Origin: Oryzias latipes
Lineage: Eukaryota; Chordata; Actinopteri; Beloniformes; Adrianichthyidae
DNA length: 64,000 nucleotides
NCBI RefSeq assembly: GCF_002234675.1
Contig: NC_019872.2
Span: 12,149,950-12,213,949 of the forward strand
Reading direction: 5' to 3'
This document shows, one piece after another, positions 36,001-47,376 of this stretch. The position numbers were made by a program, and so were the translations under genes. Within the stretch, counting starts at the first letter, position 1, and each line of letters starts with the position of its first letter. Below the pieces are notes generated by a model. That model was not told the DNA's origin. It did not search any database and saw only the letters and a program-made list of their open reading frames with translations.

Positions 36001-39000
36001 CCTAACAAAACCATTTTTTTTAAATCCATTTAGCTGTGAACGGATACATGTATGGGAACCTTCCCGGACTGGTGATGTGTGCTGGGGACAGGGTTGTATG
36101 GTACACCTTCGGGCTGGGGACGGAGACGGACATCCACGGTGTCTACTTTGAGGGAAATACCTTTCAGAGACAGAGCACAACCCGTGACACTGTGAGCCTT
36201 TTCCCCCATACGGCGGCAGCTCTCAGCATGCTCCCAAAAACTCCTGGTTAGTCCAAATGCGTTAATATTTAATACTGTTGTTTGTTAAACGAGGCATTAT
36301 CATGTGACCCGTTTTTTATTCAAAATTCTGACTTAAATTTTTCTTTTTTAAGCAAACGTAGAGGTAAGGTGTTGTAGATACAGAGGATTTAACCTTAGCC
36401 ACCGTATTTTCCGGACTATAAGTCGCTCCGGAGTATAAGTCGCACCAGCCCAAAAATGCATTATAAAGTAGAAAAAAACACAGATAAGTCGCACTGGACT
36501 ATAAGTCGCATTTCGACGGGAAATTTATTTGACAAAATCTGGGATCAAGAACTTATAACTTTCACAACCTCATATGACACAATCATAGCAGACTGTTTAT
36601 CTCATAATTTCACAGTAATTCTTTGTCAACCCTATTTATTTATTCTATTCATGAAGCATCATTGTTCAACTGATACTCTGTTTTCATCCTGTATTTGTAG
36701 AAACAGCTGTCATTTTTATTGCATTTCTGAATCTATGAAATCATTGGAAAATAGAATATTATGTTTTTAGCCTTCAAGATCTTATTGTAAAAAAAGATTT
36801 GCTGATTCTCTGAGTCACTTAACAAACCCCTAACACTTAACATACCTCATACATCAAATTTAGCCATGAACATCAACTCTGTTCCTCACAAATGAACATA
36901 ACAGGAGGGTTAACAATGTATTTATTTCAATTTATTTCAAATATAAGTCGCTGCGGAGTATAAGTCACACCCCTTGCCAAACTATGAAAAAAATGGCGAC
37001 TTATAGTCCGGAAAATACTTACATGATTTAAGTTAATTAAAGTTAAGTTTTGAAAAATAGGGAAATATGGAAAACTGGGTGGATTAACGGTTACTCTTAA
37101 TTAGTGCTTGTTGCGGAAATTATTATTTATACCTGAAGAAAAAGTATGGAAAACTCCCCACACTTAAAGTATTGCAGTATAACACAATAACCAGACTGCA
37201 GTTATGTAGGTTTAGTTTGAGCACTTAAACTGTTTGACCTTGACTTGTGCTGATTTTCTGCAGAGGTCATCCAAAGGTCAAATCCACACACGGCTAAAGC
37301 TTTAAATCTGTTCGGTACAGAGTGTCTTTGTGACAGTAAAAGGCCTTTAAAATGTGCATAAAGATTTTTTCAAGCTGGAAATGATGAAGTAGCTCTGAAA
37401 CTGGCAAACAAAAGCTGTTCTGCTGTCATCAAATTGAGTTTGTTACATGTTTTTACTTTAAATGTATGATTTCAATGTGTTTGTAATTCATTCAAGTTTC
37501 AATTATTATAAAACCTTTTTCCTCCTCTTTACTAGTTTCAACATTTTATCAGGCACTGCTTTACCTTTACCCGCTTTCTTTTAAAGAACCACTCCAAAAA
37601 TCTTCGTCAAAGACCTTCAGATATTTGCTCTGATGCCCCAATCATTATGAAAAACCTTGATCCTTGTAGAAAAAAACATATTAAAACATTCAACTGCTTA
37701 AAGTCCATCTCCCATTATCTTTTCATTTATTTTAAAATTGTACCCAGTGGTCTATTAATTATAATTATGACATTTTAGCCCAAATTGAAAAGTCTGTGTC
37801 GTTTTCCAGGACATAGTTTCTGCAGTGGTTCCGTTAAAAATTCATCTCTGAGTTTTGGGCGGGACTGCTGGCATGGAGAAACCCCGCCCCCTTCCCCTCC
37901 CTGTGGCTGAGAGCTCTCTGTTTACGCGCTCTCCTTCTAGCTTACCACCCCATCTAATATTACTGGTGCAACAAAAATGGCGAGCTTTGCCGCCGTAAAG
38001 TTTGGAGCCAGATCGAACGAGGAAAACCAAGACGTACTTTGATGTTTCGTCTGTAAGTGGATGCATCGGAATGGAGTGGAGCAGGGAGAAATGAAACTTT
38101 GAGCTTCATTTTCTTTTTTATATTTATATATATTTGTTCTCCATCCTCAGACAAATGCCATAAGAACTTGTTATAAATACAATTTTTATTGGAGTGAAGG
38201 TTTCTAAACTACGTTTTTGCCTTTTAAATGATCCAAACACCTTCTCCTAAAAATCAATTTTCACATACCAATCAATATTAGGATAAATAAAACATTTGAA
38301 ATGTTGAATAAGGCTTCCTTTAGGTCTTGCATTCGTTGTGTTAAATTCCAGCTCAGAGACAAATGTTTCAGGTTAGCTTTTTAAGCTCAATCAGTTTAGG
38401 TTTATGCCTAAAAACCTTTTATGCCTGAAAATGAAGCTGTCATGTGTTAAAAACTGCTATCTTCAGTGAAGCCTTTCTACTTGTAAATTTACCCAAGATG
38501 CATTGTACCTTGTGCTGTTTCCTTTCAATGACTGACAGTCGGGGATTTTATTCTCTATTTTGACCTAAGTACGTAATGTTAATACGTAATTGTGTTAGTA
38601 ACACAAGTAGAAAATGGAAGTGAAACCCTCCCACATAACTGATAACGCAAAATCCGAGGGTAGATGTGCATTTGTTTCTCATTTGTTCCTCATTTTCCTG
38701 CTTAAATGAACAAAAATGTTTGTTTTTCTATTTTCCTTTTTCTGGAAGGCGTGTTTGAGGTGAGCTGCAGAACAACTGATCACTACTCAGCAGGCATGAG
38801 GCACCGCTACAAAGTCGATGCGTGCCCAGATAAAAAAGTGAGGCACGCCAATGCGGAGCCCACCAGGGTGGTGAAGTATTTTATCAGCGCGGAGGAAATG
38901 GAGTGGGACTACTCCCCCGAGAGAGTCTGGGAGCTGGAGAAGCACAACGCCTCAGCAGAAGACAGGTGTGTCAGTGAGGTGGCTGTGGGACAATGGCTTT

Positions 39001-42000
39001 GGTTTGTTTTGGGATTTTGCAGCCTGTAGTTAGCAGGATAACTTATTACTGTTTGTTAACCAAAGCAAATTGGTACATGTCTCCTAGTCCAGGCAGTATA
39101 TTTGTGGAGAGAGGAGTGGACCGGATTGGCTCCCGCTATAAGAAAGTGGTCTACAGAGAATACACTGATGACACCTTCAGAGTTCAAAAGAAACAGCAAC
39201 CTAATCAGCAACATTTGGGCATTATGGGTAAGACTTTGCGCCCTGGATGTTGTTATGATTTCGGACAGACTGTAATTACGAACGCGTTCTCCTTTCCACC
39301 CGAGGCCCCATAATCAGAGGAGAAGTAGGAGAGCAGATTCTCATCACCTTCAAGAATAAAGCCAGTCGACCGTACTCCCTCAGCGCACACGGGGTCAGGG
39401 CAAGTGGATCCCACATTTCTGTCTCGCCTGGTAAGAAGGATGGCCTTTTTACAGAGGCGTGTCCAACTGGGGGGCTGAGGGGGGCCATGGCCACACAAAT
39501 GGGCACCACAATAATCAACCATACAGAATTCAGAGCCTGATGATTCAGGGTTCATTTGAATTAGTTAATATAGCATTCATAAAATAGATTTACAGCATTT
39601 TCATAAGACAGACTAAAAGCCTTTTTTTTTCCAGAAACTAACTGCACCTTATAATCTGTAGCGCCTTATATAAAGAGTCATTCTGGTTCAGAGAAAAACG
39701 TTAGGCTATGTCCGAATACCTTCACTACTCACTACATAGAGCACTATATAGTGCGTTTACCATTTTGTAGTGCTGTCCGAATCGACAATTCCCAAATTGA
39801 GGGCTCTAGAAATTTCCCAGAAGTCTCTGCGAAAAACCAGTGTACATCGATGCTCACTAGATTGGTGAATATAGATCACAATGCATTCGGTCTGAACACT
39901 TTTTGCCCAAAAAATTGTTTTTAAATGTATTTTTTTTAATAAACCATCAACATTTTCATTTTCAGAACTCAGTGGATTTAGACATGATCCTCAGAAATCG
40001 CTCATTAGGTGCTAATGAGGCTAAAGTGAAACGGTGTTGTACTATGTTTTGTTATGTGTTACTAACAAGGCTGTAGTTTATTGTAGTTTAAGGTGTATGA
40101 GCCTGGCTTCTTACGTGTTGCAAACAGGTTTGGGACTTACAGGTATTGTGACTACGCTAATATGGCTAACATGTAGCATGTGACAAATAAGTTCCAGAAC
40201 TACTGAGAATGCAGTTAATAAAGTCTGACTGACAGCTTACCTCTGACTCTTTTGGTTGACTGAGTCAGTCGTTTTTTTTTACTCCTTCCTTTAAGGTCGG
40301 GAGTTAGCGTAGTCATTGTAACATTTATTTTAGCTATGTCTATCTGTTTTTATCACGTATTACAAATGAGGTTGGAAGTTAGCGTAGCTACAGTAATGTT
40401 TGTATTAGGGATATCAGTATGTTTTTTTATGAGTTGCAAAAAAGGTTGGGTGTCATACGCTAATGCGGCTAACGTGTGCTTGATAAATCGAACCAACAAG
40501 GTTGGGAGTTAGCGTCGTCACGGTAACATTTGTTTTAGTCGTATACGTTTTCTATGTAAATGTTGTAAAAAAAGGTCGTTACAAACAAGTTCTAGAATTA
40601 GTGTGAACACAGTTGAGTAAGTGCATTTAAATGCAGTAAAATGCATTTATCTCTGACTCTTTTGTCTCGCTTAATGCACCTTATAATTTGGTGTGTCTTT
40701 TATATGACATAATATATGACAAAATCAGACCATTCATTGAGGGACATCTTATGGACTAGTGTGCCCTATGGTGCGTAAAATACGGTATACTTGGTGGGTC
40801 CTTTTTGATATCACCCATACATTTTGATTTGGGACAAAGGAAAACCAGGGTGGCACGGCCATCTTAGGAACGTTCCAAACACGAGTGACTGGGCAGGACA
40901 AAGTACACAACTTTGAGCTCTAGGGAAAAAACAGCTGATAACAAAAAAACATATAACTTTCCCCAGTTATCATGAATTGAAGAAACACTAAGGGTTTAAA
41001 ATGACTTTATATTGTTAATACGTCTATTTTAAGTTAACTTTGACCTTTGAACATACCACTCAAAAGCGCAGCAACTATCAGTTTATATAGAAAAGGCATA
41101 TTTTTCTTTGTGCATTTCTCATATAGGTATTACATCTCTAAAGGGACATTTGCTCTGAAAATAAGTGTTTGCAAACTTTGTGCTGAATCTGAACACAGAA
41201 GAAACTGTATTTGAGTTTAATTCTGTTATGACTGTTTGTCCAGAAAAGTCGAAACTTTGAATATTTGCATTAATATTTTATTCAACCATATTTTTTGAAT
41301 TCACTAACTCCTGGCTACAGGTCACATTAGCTCTGTGGCACACCTTGTCCTCCAAGTGAAAATGTCCTGGACATTATCAAACTTTCATTTCTGGCTTTTA
41401 ACATTCAACCTTTTTTCTTCCTCAGATCATGTTCTGGTGTTGACCTGGGATATTTTAGAAAGTTCTGGTCCCGGGCCTTCAGATCCTAACTGCATCACCT
41501 ATGCTTACTACTCCACTGTTGACTTCATCAAGGTACCCGTTCATAGATGACCTCCAGTGCATCTCTTGTAGGTTGTGACAGCTTTTCTCGTGTTTGTGCT
41601 CAGGATCTGTACAGCGGGCTTTTGGGCCCTTTGGTTGTGTGCAGACCCCGGACTCTGAATAACGGCGAGGGCTCCGACAGGCAGAGGACAGACGTAGATC
41701 GGGAGTTTGCACTGCTCTTCATGGTGTACGATGAAAACAAGTCCTGGTACTTTGACGACAACATCAGAACATACCTGGGTGTTGACCCTGAAACTTATGA
41801 GGGAGATGAAGACTTTGAGGAGAGTAACCTGATGCACAGTGAGTCCAACAGGACACACCCACAACGCCCTTCTTAACAAGGCTGCAGATTTATCGAAGAA
41901 ACAATCCTCAGTTTGGTTACTAAAAGTAGCGGTATAATTATTTTAATCATTAAATTTGAATACAATTTTAAGAATTTTGGAATTGTAGATCCGATCACCA

Positions 42001-45000
42001 TGAAAAAAATAGTGAACATACTAAATAGTGCGCTGAGTAGTGAGGGAATCGGACACACGGACAGAGTGTGGAGCCAGGGTCGGCGAACAATCAACCCTCT
42101 GTGGTTCCGGTCGACACGGCCCAACTAGTGAGCTGTGAGTGGGTCAGATCCTGAAGTTTCTAGCGTTATCCAAACAAGAGTGCATTTGATGGAGTAAAGT
42201 AATAAAGTTGCTTAAAAAATACCTTTTTTTAATAACTTAAAAGAATTTTTGAATTGTGATAGTCTTATTTTTTGTCAGATTCGGTAAGAATAAGGAAAAA
42301 AATGCAGTTGAATGTGACTTGGGACGTAGGAAAGTTTAAATAACAGCAAAATTAATCCTTAATGATCTTTATTTATGTTGTGTTTTAGGTCAATTTAGTG
42401 TCAATTTTAGGGTCAATATTGTTTCCCACTTTTTACTTTTATTACCAAAGATGACGTTTTTAGTTTTACTTTCATTTTACTTTCTGCTTTGAAGGATTTT
42501 TCTGAGCAGGAGAAATGGATGTGGTTGAAGCCATAAGTATGCGTGTGTGAACACTATCTGTTTTGTGTACATGTTGACATTTTTGCAGCTAGCAGGTGTG
42601 TTGATAACATTTGAGTGTGTGTGGACAGGCCCCGCCCTTTGAGATTTGTACTACATTTGAACCGTACCGTAATGATAAACAACCAGTAAACTTGTTGCTT
42701 TATGCTGCTTCATGGTCTTATCCCCCCCCTATTATCACCCTCCTACCCCCCCCTCTCTTTAACATCCCTCTCTCTTCTTCCCTCCTTTCCTTTTCCGTCC
42801 GGTCCAACACCAAAGATTTTCAAACATGATTGAAATTAATAAAGTTTGGCCTCGATTACAAAAGGGGTTTATTCAGTCATACCTTTGGTTTGTCTGAAGA
42901 TTAATAACCTCTGTTGTTAAAGTAAAATATGTCCAACACAAGAGGCCCTCAGTTCTCATCTTGTTGGACAAGACAAGTTAAAAAAATAAAATAAAATAAA
43001 AAGAAACGGATGTGGTTTGCAAAATAGACATCCTGTGCAAAACCAAAGTGCAAATGTCAAATCAACTTAGAGTAGAGTAGTTTTAATACGCAAACACTTG
43101 TCATCTAATATATAGAAGTAAGTCATTTTTACATTCCAGACAGACTAAATCTAAAGTCTATAGCAAATATGTACAGGCAGATTTTGTATGTCAAAACTGA
43201 ACAAAATAGTTCAACTATTTAAAAACTGATAAGATGAATAAGAAAGAAAGTCTTACTTTGCAAAAACTTTGAAAATCTTTTTCACTCATTTGGTCGTGAG
43301 ACTCAGGGACTCACAAGGATCTAAATTAGAAGAAAGAAAGTCAGGTGAGATTGCATCAGTTAGCTTCTGTCAATGATTTCCAATAGAGCAATAAAGATCC
43401 TAAAGGGCTGACAGCTCCATCAGTTTTAGTCATGGAGGCCCGCTCGGAAACTTTCAGATAGTATTTCAAAGTGTGGGATTTAAAATAAGTAATTAAACGT
43501 GAATGTGGCTGATAAGCTCTATGTAACTCATAGGTTCACAAAGACCTTCAGATATTTGCTCTGATGCCCCCATCATTATGAAAAACCTTGATCCTTGTAG
43601 AAAAAATACATATTAAAACATTCAACTGCTGAAAGTCCATCTTAGATCATCTTTTGATCTATTGCAAAAGTGTTCCCAGTGGTATTTTAATTGTGATTAT
43701 GCTGTTTTAAGCCCAAGATTTAAAAAAAACGTCGTTTTCTAAGACAAAGTTTCTATGGAACTGCAGGAGTTCATTAGACATTCATCAGAAATGCCAGAAG
43801 AACGTGTTAAAAACAACAAAAGCACCATTTTTATTTGAGTGGATCTTTAAAAAAAGAAATACGTATTTTTTTCTTTTTTGGTAAAAAAACAACTGAAACC
43901 AAAGTCATGAAATAATTTGAAACACACGTGAAGAATTTAATGTTGTCAAATTTACAAAAATCTTCATTATTATGGATTATTATATGGATTCTTTTATAGT
44001 AATAGGTAAATGATCTTTTTTTTTAACTTTTAAACTCTTTTTTGGAAAAGGCTAGCTAGCACAATCTTTTAAGCATCTATAAACAATTTTTATGAAATTA
44101 AGTGAACTCTCTTGAACAAACATCAAATTTCATTGTTTTAAAGGGTCATGTATTGCTATTATAATTGCATAAATTACATCTGTATTTGCATACACACACA
44201 CACACACACACATATATATTAAAAAAAACGACTCTCACCCTCTGTGGGTGGTTTCTCTCTACCAGAGGCCTGGGAGCTTGAGGGTCCTGCGCAGTATCTT
44301 AGCTGTTCCTAGCACTGCGCTTTTCTGGACTGAGAGGTCTGAGGTCTTTCCAGGTATCTGTTGTAGCCACTCCTCCAGCTTGGGGGTTACTGCCCCGAGT
44401 GCTCCAATTACCACAGGCACCACTGTCACCTTCACTTTCCAGACTTTCTCCAGTTCTTCTCCGAGTCCCTGGTATTTCTCCAGTTTCTCATGTTCCTTCT
44501 TCCTGATGTTCCCATCGCTTGGCACTGCCACATCCACCACAACGGCTCTCCTCTGTTCTTTATCCACCACTACAATGTCTGGTTGGTTCACCATTACCAT
44601 CCTATTAGTCTGGATCTGGAAGTCCCACAGGATCTTTGCCCTCTCTCTCTTACATATATATATGTATATATATATCTAGATATATATATATCTAGATATA
44701 TATATAGATATATATATCTAGATATATATATAGATATAGATATATATATATCCATATATATATATATATATATATATATATCCATATATATATATATATC
44801 CATATATATATCTATATCTATATATTTATATAGATATATATCTATACATATATGGAGAGAAGGAGTGTCTTAGGGCAGGGTCTATTTAGTATAGTTTAGA
44901 CATTACCTAATGAATTCTATGACTGTAATGTTCATTAGGATTTCATGGTTATTATACAATTACCAATATGAAGCCCATTATGTTTGTGATCTTTTTGTTT

Positions 45001-46537
45001 TGTTTGCATCAATTAAATCCAAATTAAATTTGGATACTTAAACTTAGATTATAGTCCTAAATAGAGTAAAATCCACATTTAACTGACTTTCTCACAGTAG
45101 TCTGATTGTGTCTGCCTGTTGATGTTCTCCCTGTTGCAGGCATTAATGGCAGACTGTACGGGAACCTCCATGGACTGGTGATGACACAGGGCCAGAAAGT
45201 AGACTGGTATCTGTTGGGGATGGGCAACGAGGTGGACATGCACACCGTTCACTTCCACGCAGAGACTTTCACCTATAAGGTTGCTTTGAGCTCTTTGCAG
45301 AGAACAGAGGAAGTATGTCGGTTCAGCTGAAGTGTGTATTTGCTCATTTCCTCTTCTTGGTGGTGTGTGTCTCCTCAGACGGATCGTGTGCACCGTGCAG
45401 ACGTGTTCGATCTGTTCCCCGGGACTTTCCAGACGGTGGAGATGGTTGCTGGAAACCCGGGCACGTGGTTACTTCACTGCCATGTAACTGACCACATCCA
45501 TGCTGGGATGGAGGCCACGTTCACTATCGAAAGTGTGTAACAGTGTTTGGATTTTTGCCAATTGACTCATTTCTCACCCTTAACAACTGTTTTTTTGTTG
45601 TTTATCTTTTTCCCTTTCAGATAAAAGTTCAAACAGTAAGATCAGTTTTTCTCCTGGAAATTTTGCACAAAATGTTTGCCTTTTCTATCGTTCAACATCA
45701 TAGAATTTTACCTTAACTTTGTCTATTTCCATTCCAGATCGATCTGCAAGAGGTACGATAAATAACTTCTAAATATTGATGCACAAAATGTAATCATTTG
45801 TATATATCACTTTGATGAAAATGGTGTTTTTAACATGTTCTTGGTGCATTTTTCTGGTAATGGAGGACAAATGCAAAAGAAATTAGGCTTAAACTGACAT
45901 TTCTGAGTAATTCTGAGCAAAATAACTCTGCTCCGCTCCGCAATGGCGCAATGGGAAGTGGGGGTGGGTCTGTTCCGCACCAACAGCCCCACCCACAACT
46001 CAGAGGTGATTTTTTTAGTGACCAAAGCGACTAGGGTATTATGATTTGTGGTTTAAAAATGTCATAATTATGATGAAAACAACACTGGGAGCGCTTTGAC
46101 AATAGATTAAAATTAAATCAGAAAATGCAGAAATCAGCAAAACTTTGTAAAACACACAGAAGTGAATCCTCAAAGGTTAGCATTCAGTCCAGTGCATGTT
46201 CAAAGGAGGACAGCAGGAATCTGCCTGTTGAGTAATTCAGGTGGAATAGCTTTGAAAATCTTATCTGTCTTTGCTCAGTGTGTTCAGAGTGAAGGAACAG
46301 ATTAATATTTGGGTCAGACATTCCTTGTGACTTTATTGGGAAAAAAAGTCATATCCTGTGCTTTCCTCTTCCAATGGACCCTTTCTTTAACAACAATGAC
46401 ACTTAAAAACAGAAGTGTATCTCTTGAGGAATGTTTTCTGCCTTCCAGGTGCTGCTCCTGGACGTGAAGTCTCCCTAAAGGTGCTGCTCTTCTCACTAGG
46501 AGTTGCTTGTCTACTCGCTGGGACTCTTCTCCACTGA
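27032..46537 (+). CDS. hephl1: hephaestin-like multicopper ferroxidase, complete, 21 coding exons, 1103 aa
   Basis: A copper oxidase that should oxidise Fe(II) to Fe(III) at the cell surface. Coding exons: 27032-27195, 29231-29475, 31984-32196, 32284-32475, 32615-32869, 33594-33762, 34093-34232, 34358-34489, 35496-35701, 35782-35926, 36034-36246, 38749-38965, 39088-39227, 39305-39430, 41426-41532, 41604-41838, 45140-45279, 45379-45532, 45621-45635, 45738-45752, 46449-46537. The protein has a signal peptide (residues 1 to about 22), six cupredoxin domains and a hydrophobic C-terminus. Trinuclear copper ligands: H125/H127, H185/H187, H1004/H1006, H1046/H1048. Type 1 sites: H306-C349-H354-M359, H655-C698-H703-M708, H1001-C1047-H1052-M1057. 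Iron-site ESNxMH motifs end at H271, H620 and H966. Methionine in the domain 2 type 1 site argues against ceruloplasmin, which has Leu there; the short tail argues against classical hephaestin. Assignment within the family (hephl1 versus cp/heph) is by motif, not phylogeny. Confidence 0.9.
28133..28390 (+). mobile_element. tRNA-derived SINE (hephl1-like intron 1)
   Basis: The head carries a tRNA-like A box (GTTGGTTAAGCGTAGGACTG) and B box (GGGTTAGATTCCCAGG), followed by a body with GTGTCAGGAAGGACATCCGC and TGTGGCGACCCCTAACG, a block very common in fish SINE/LINE tails. Expected pol III promoter spacing is kept. Confidence 0.7.
29590..29757 (+). repeat. SINE/L2-type 3' fragment (hephl1-like intron 2)
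   Basis: Contains GGCACCAGACGCCCTTCCTT, GGGCTGTGGACTGGCACAGG, CACCCTGTGACCCAGAAAGG and ends AAATAGATGGATG, the familiar end of fish SINE/L2 elements. Degenerate and 5' truncated. Confidence 0.55.
30507..30713 (+). mobile_element. piggyBac-type MITE, copy 2 (hephl1-like intron 2)
   Basis: A 207-bp copy with CCCTTGTGCTATCCTA and GATAGCACAAGGG ends and perfect TTAA on both sides (30503-30506 and 30714-30717). Same orientation as copy 1. Confidence 0.9.
30955..31185 (+). repeat. L2-type 3' tail (hephl1-like intron 2)
   Basis: Reads GTGTGGGTTTTCTCCAGCTG, CCACAGTCCAAAACTATAG, TGATTGGTGACACCAATGTG and CAGCAGCCCCCGTCATCCT, a degenerate copy of the 3' region shared by L2 LINEs and many fish SINEs. 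No open frame. Confidence 0.6.
33225..33535 (-). repeat. dispersed repeat family D, copy 3 (inverted, hephl1-like intron 5)
   Basis: The plus strand carries GTAAACAGAGAGCTCTC at 33348-33364, the reverse complement of the family core, with CCATGTGCGTCTTTGTTTTC to its left and GAGTGGGTCTTTAA at its right end. That right end matches the CCACTC-type end of other copies. Confidence 0.6.
36401..37018. mobile_element. MITE with CCGTATTTTCCGG inverted ends (hephl1-like intron 11)
   Basis: Starts CCGTATTTTCCGGACTATAA followed by GTCGC and ends GGCGACTTATAGTCCGGAAA followed by ATAC, an inverted pair of about 22 bp. GTCGCAC and TATAAGTCGCA motifs repeat inside both ends. About 620 bp and no open frame of note. 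A well-preserved relative of the element at 15609-16473. Confidence 0.75.
37585..38205 (+). repeat. dispersed repeat family D, longest copy (hephl1-like intron 11)
   Basis: Left part: CCACTCCAAAAATC, CTTCAGATATTTGCTCTGATG and CCTTGATCCTTGTAGAAAAA. Centre: GAGAGCTCTCTGTTTACGCG. Right part: TTTTTATTGGAGTGAAGG. The CACTCCAA / TTGGAGTG pairing suggests terminal inverted repeats, so a nonautonomous DNA transposon is likely. No coding frame is recognised. Confidence 0.6.
39640..40790. repeat. composite repeat block (hephl1-like intron 14)
   Basis: The block starts with GCACCTTATAATCTGTAGCG and ends with ATGGTGCGTAAAATACGGTA, a pair common at the ends of fish elements. Inside is a short-element fragment (TATGTCCGAATACCTTCACT, 39706-39910). 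It also holds several diverged copies of a 'caaacaaggttgggagttagcgtagtcac' type unit, also present at about 59950-61110 and inverted at 63040-63430. Nested insertions are likely; exact borders cannot be set by eye. Confidence 0.5.
42588..43005 (+). mobile_element. short retroposon copy B (hephl1-like intron 16)
   Basis: Starts TTGCAGCTAGCAGGTGTG, exactly as copy A (1797-2222, minus strand), and runs through CCGTCCGGTCCAACACCAAA and ACAAAAGGGGTTTATTCAGT to an AAATAAAATAAAATAAAAAG tail. Sequence agreement with copy A is high throughout. No clear target duplication was seen for this copy. Confidence 0.7.
43545..43856 (+). repeat. dispersed repeat family D, short copy (hephl1-like intron 16)
   Basis: Shares CTTCAGATATTTGCTCTGATG, CCTTGATCCTTGTAGAAAAA and the right end TTTTTATTTGAGTGGATCTT with 37585-38205, but lacks the central GAGAGCTC block. 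It is an internally deleted copy. Confidence 0.6.
44193..44212. repeat. (CA)n microsatellite
   Basis: Ten CA units precede a short ATAT run in hephl1-like intron 16. Confidence 0.85.
44259..44640 (-). pseudogene. C-terminal fragment of a retrotransposon-type protein
   Basis: The minus strand reads [23 protein letters not shown] residues into [57 protein letters not shown] and ends [19 protein letters not shown]. This C-terminal block recurs in many fish reverse-transcriptase proteins; the PDIVVVDK...VVVDVA arrangement resembles a PD-(D/E)XK nuclease core. The reverse transcriptase itself is absent, and the 5' side (higher coordinates) runs into an AT microsatellite. Clade not assigned. Confidence 0.6.
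44651..44851. repeat. AT-rich compound microsatellite (TATATC/TAGATA)
   Basis: About 200 bp of TATATA mixed with TATATCTAGATA and CCATATATA. Open frames of Tyr-Ile repeats here on both strands are artefacts of composition. Confidence 0.9.
45621..45752 (+). other. hephl1: two consecutive 15-nt microexons of the hephl1-like gene
   Basis: 45621-45635 is preceded by a pyrimidine tract plus CAG and followed by GTAAGA; 45738-45752 is preceded by CCATTCCAG and followed by GTACGA. Both are 15 nt with phase 1 on each side, and encode N-K-S-S-N and N-R-S-A-R. Each contributes one N-X-S glycosylation sequon (N1065, N1070). Skipping either or both keeps the frame to the hydrophobic tail. Their use is inferred from splice signals and from the need to connect phase 1 ends. 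Confidence 0.7.
45800..46025 (-). repeat. dispersed repeat family D, copy 6 (inverted, last hephl1-like intron)
   Basis: In minus-strand sense it reads TCACCTCTGAGTTGTGGGTG, GAGTTATTTTGCTCAGAATT, ACTCAGAAATG and CCAGAAAAATGCACCAAGAA, matching parts of 12165-12545. Partial copy. Confidence 0.55.
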
Positions 46538-46666
46538 TAAAAGACTGAAAGGACAGTAAATAACGCATGTCCTCCCCATGGATTTGTACTCTTTTCTGTA
46601 AATAGAGCTTGTTTTTCAACCAACATACACTCCTGCTTACACTTCAAGGTCCTTACATTTATCAGA

Positions 46667-46672
46667 AATAAA
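46667..46672 (+). terminator. hephl1: polyadenylation signal 1, hephl1-like gene
   Basis: AATAAA lies 130 nt after the TGA stop (46535-46537). A second AATAAA follows at 46792-46797, also with a T/G-rich stretch downstream. Either would give a 3' UTR of about 150-300 nt. Confidence 0.6.
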
Positions 46673-46791
46673 GATCTATTACAAAAAGCTTTATGCTTTA
46701 AGATAAGTTGCACTGAGGAGACTACTGACAGGTGAACTTTCATTTTTTTGTAAAGAAGTGCTTTAAAAAAATATTGGGAGTTCAAGTGTGC

Positions 46792-46797
46792 AATAAA
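46792..46797 (+). terminator. hephl1: polyadenylation signal 2, hephl1-like gene
   Basis: AATAAA followed within 25 nt by ATGGTGTTTGATT, a plausible GT-rich downstream element. Confidence 0.5.
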
Positions 46798-47129
46798 AAC
46801 ATTTATTTAAATGGTGTTTGATTATTATTATTTTTTATGTAGCTATTATTTATCCAGATTAAAAACTACGTTCTTATTTTCAACCGTGTCCCAGCAGGCA
46901 TTTTTTATGCACCGTTTATATTCTTGCACCTGCTTTCTCACTGACAGCCACAAGGTGGCGTAACTTTAATGACAACACATGATTGTTAAACGCATGCAAA
47001 AAGCTCAACTGTTTATGAAGATTTGCAATAATTACCCTTGTATTTATAATGAAGAGCAATTATAATTTCATAATTTACATATACACAATTTATATAACAG
47101 ATACATGCATATACACACACATATATCTG

Positions 47130-47138
47130 TATACACGC

Positions 47139-47169
<31 letters not shown>

Positions 47170-47290
47170 CATGTGTATACAGATCAATATATATATATAT
47201 ACATATACATATATACCTATACATATATACTGTATATATGTATGAGTATGCACACATATATAATTAAATATATATATATTTGCGTGTACA
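47130..47290. repeat. AT/TATACA microsatellite
   Basis: Alternating ATATAT, ACATATATAC and GTATATA units. Both-strand Tyr/Ile-rich open frames here are composition artefacts. Confidence 0.85.
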
Positions 47291-47376
47291 CACATACATA
47301 TCAGTGTATCAGTGGCGGCTACTGGTCTGTCAGAGATGGGAAGCTCATTTTTGGCCTACATCATAAAGTTGTCTAT

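Noticed and set aside
44490..44873. Long Tyr/Ile repeat open frames on both strands.
   Set aside because: Pure artefact of the TATATA microsatellite.
47049..47295. Further Tyr/Ile-rich frames on both strands.
   Set aside because: Low-complexity AT repeat, no gene signals.
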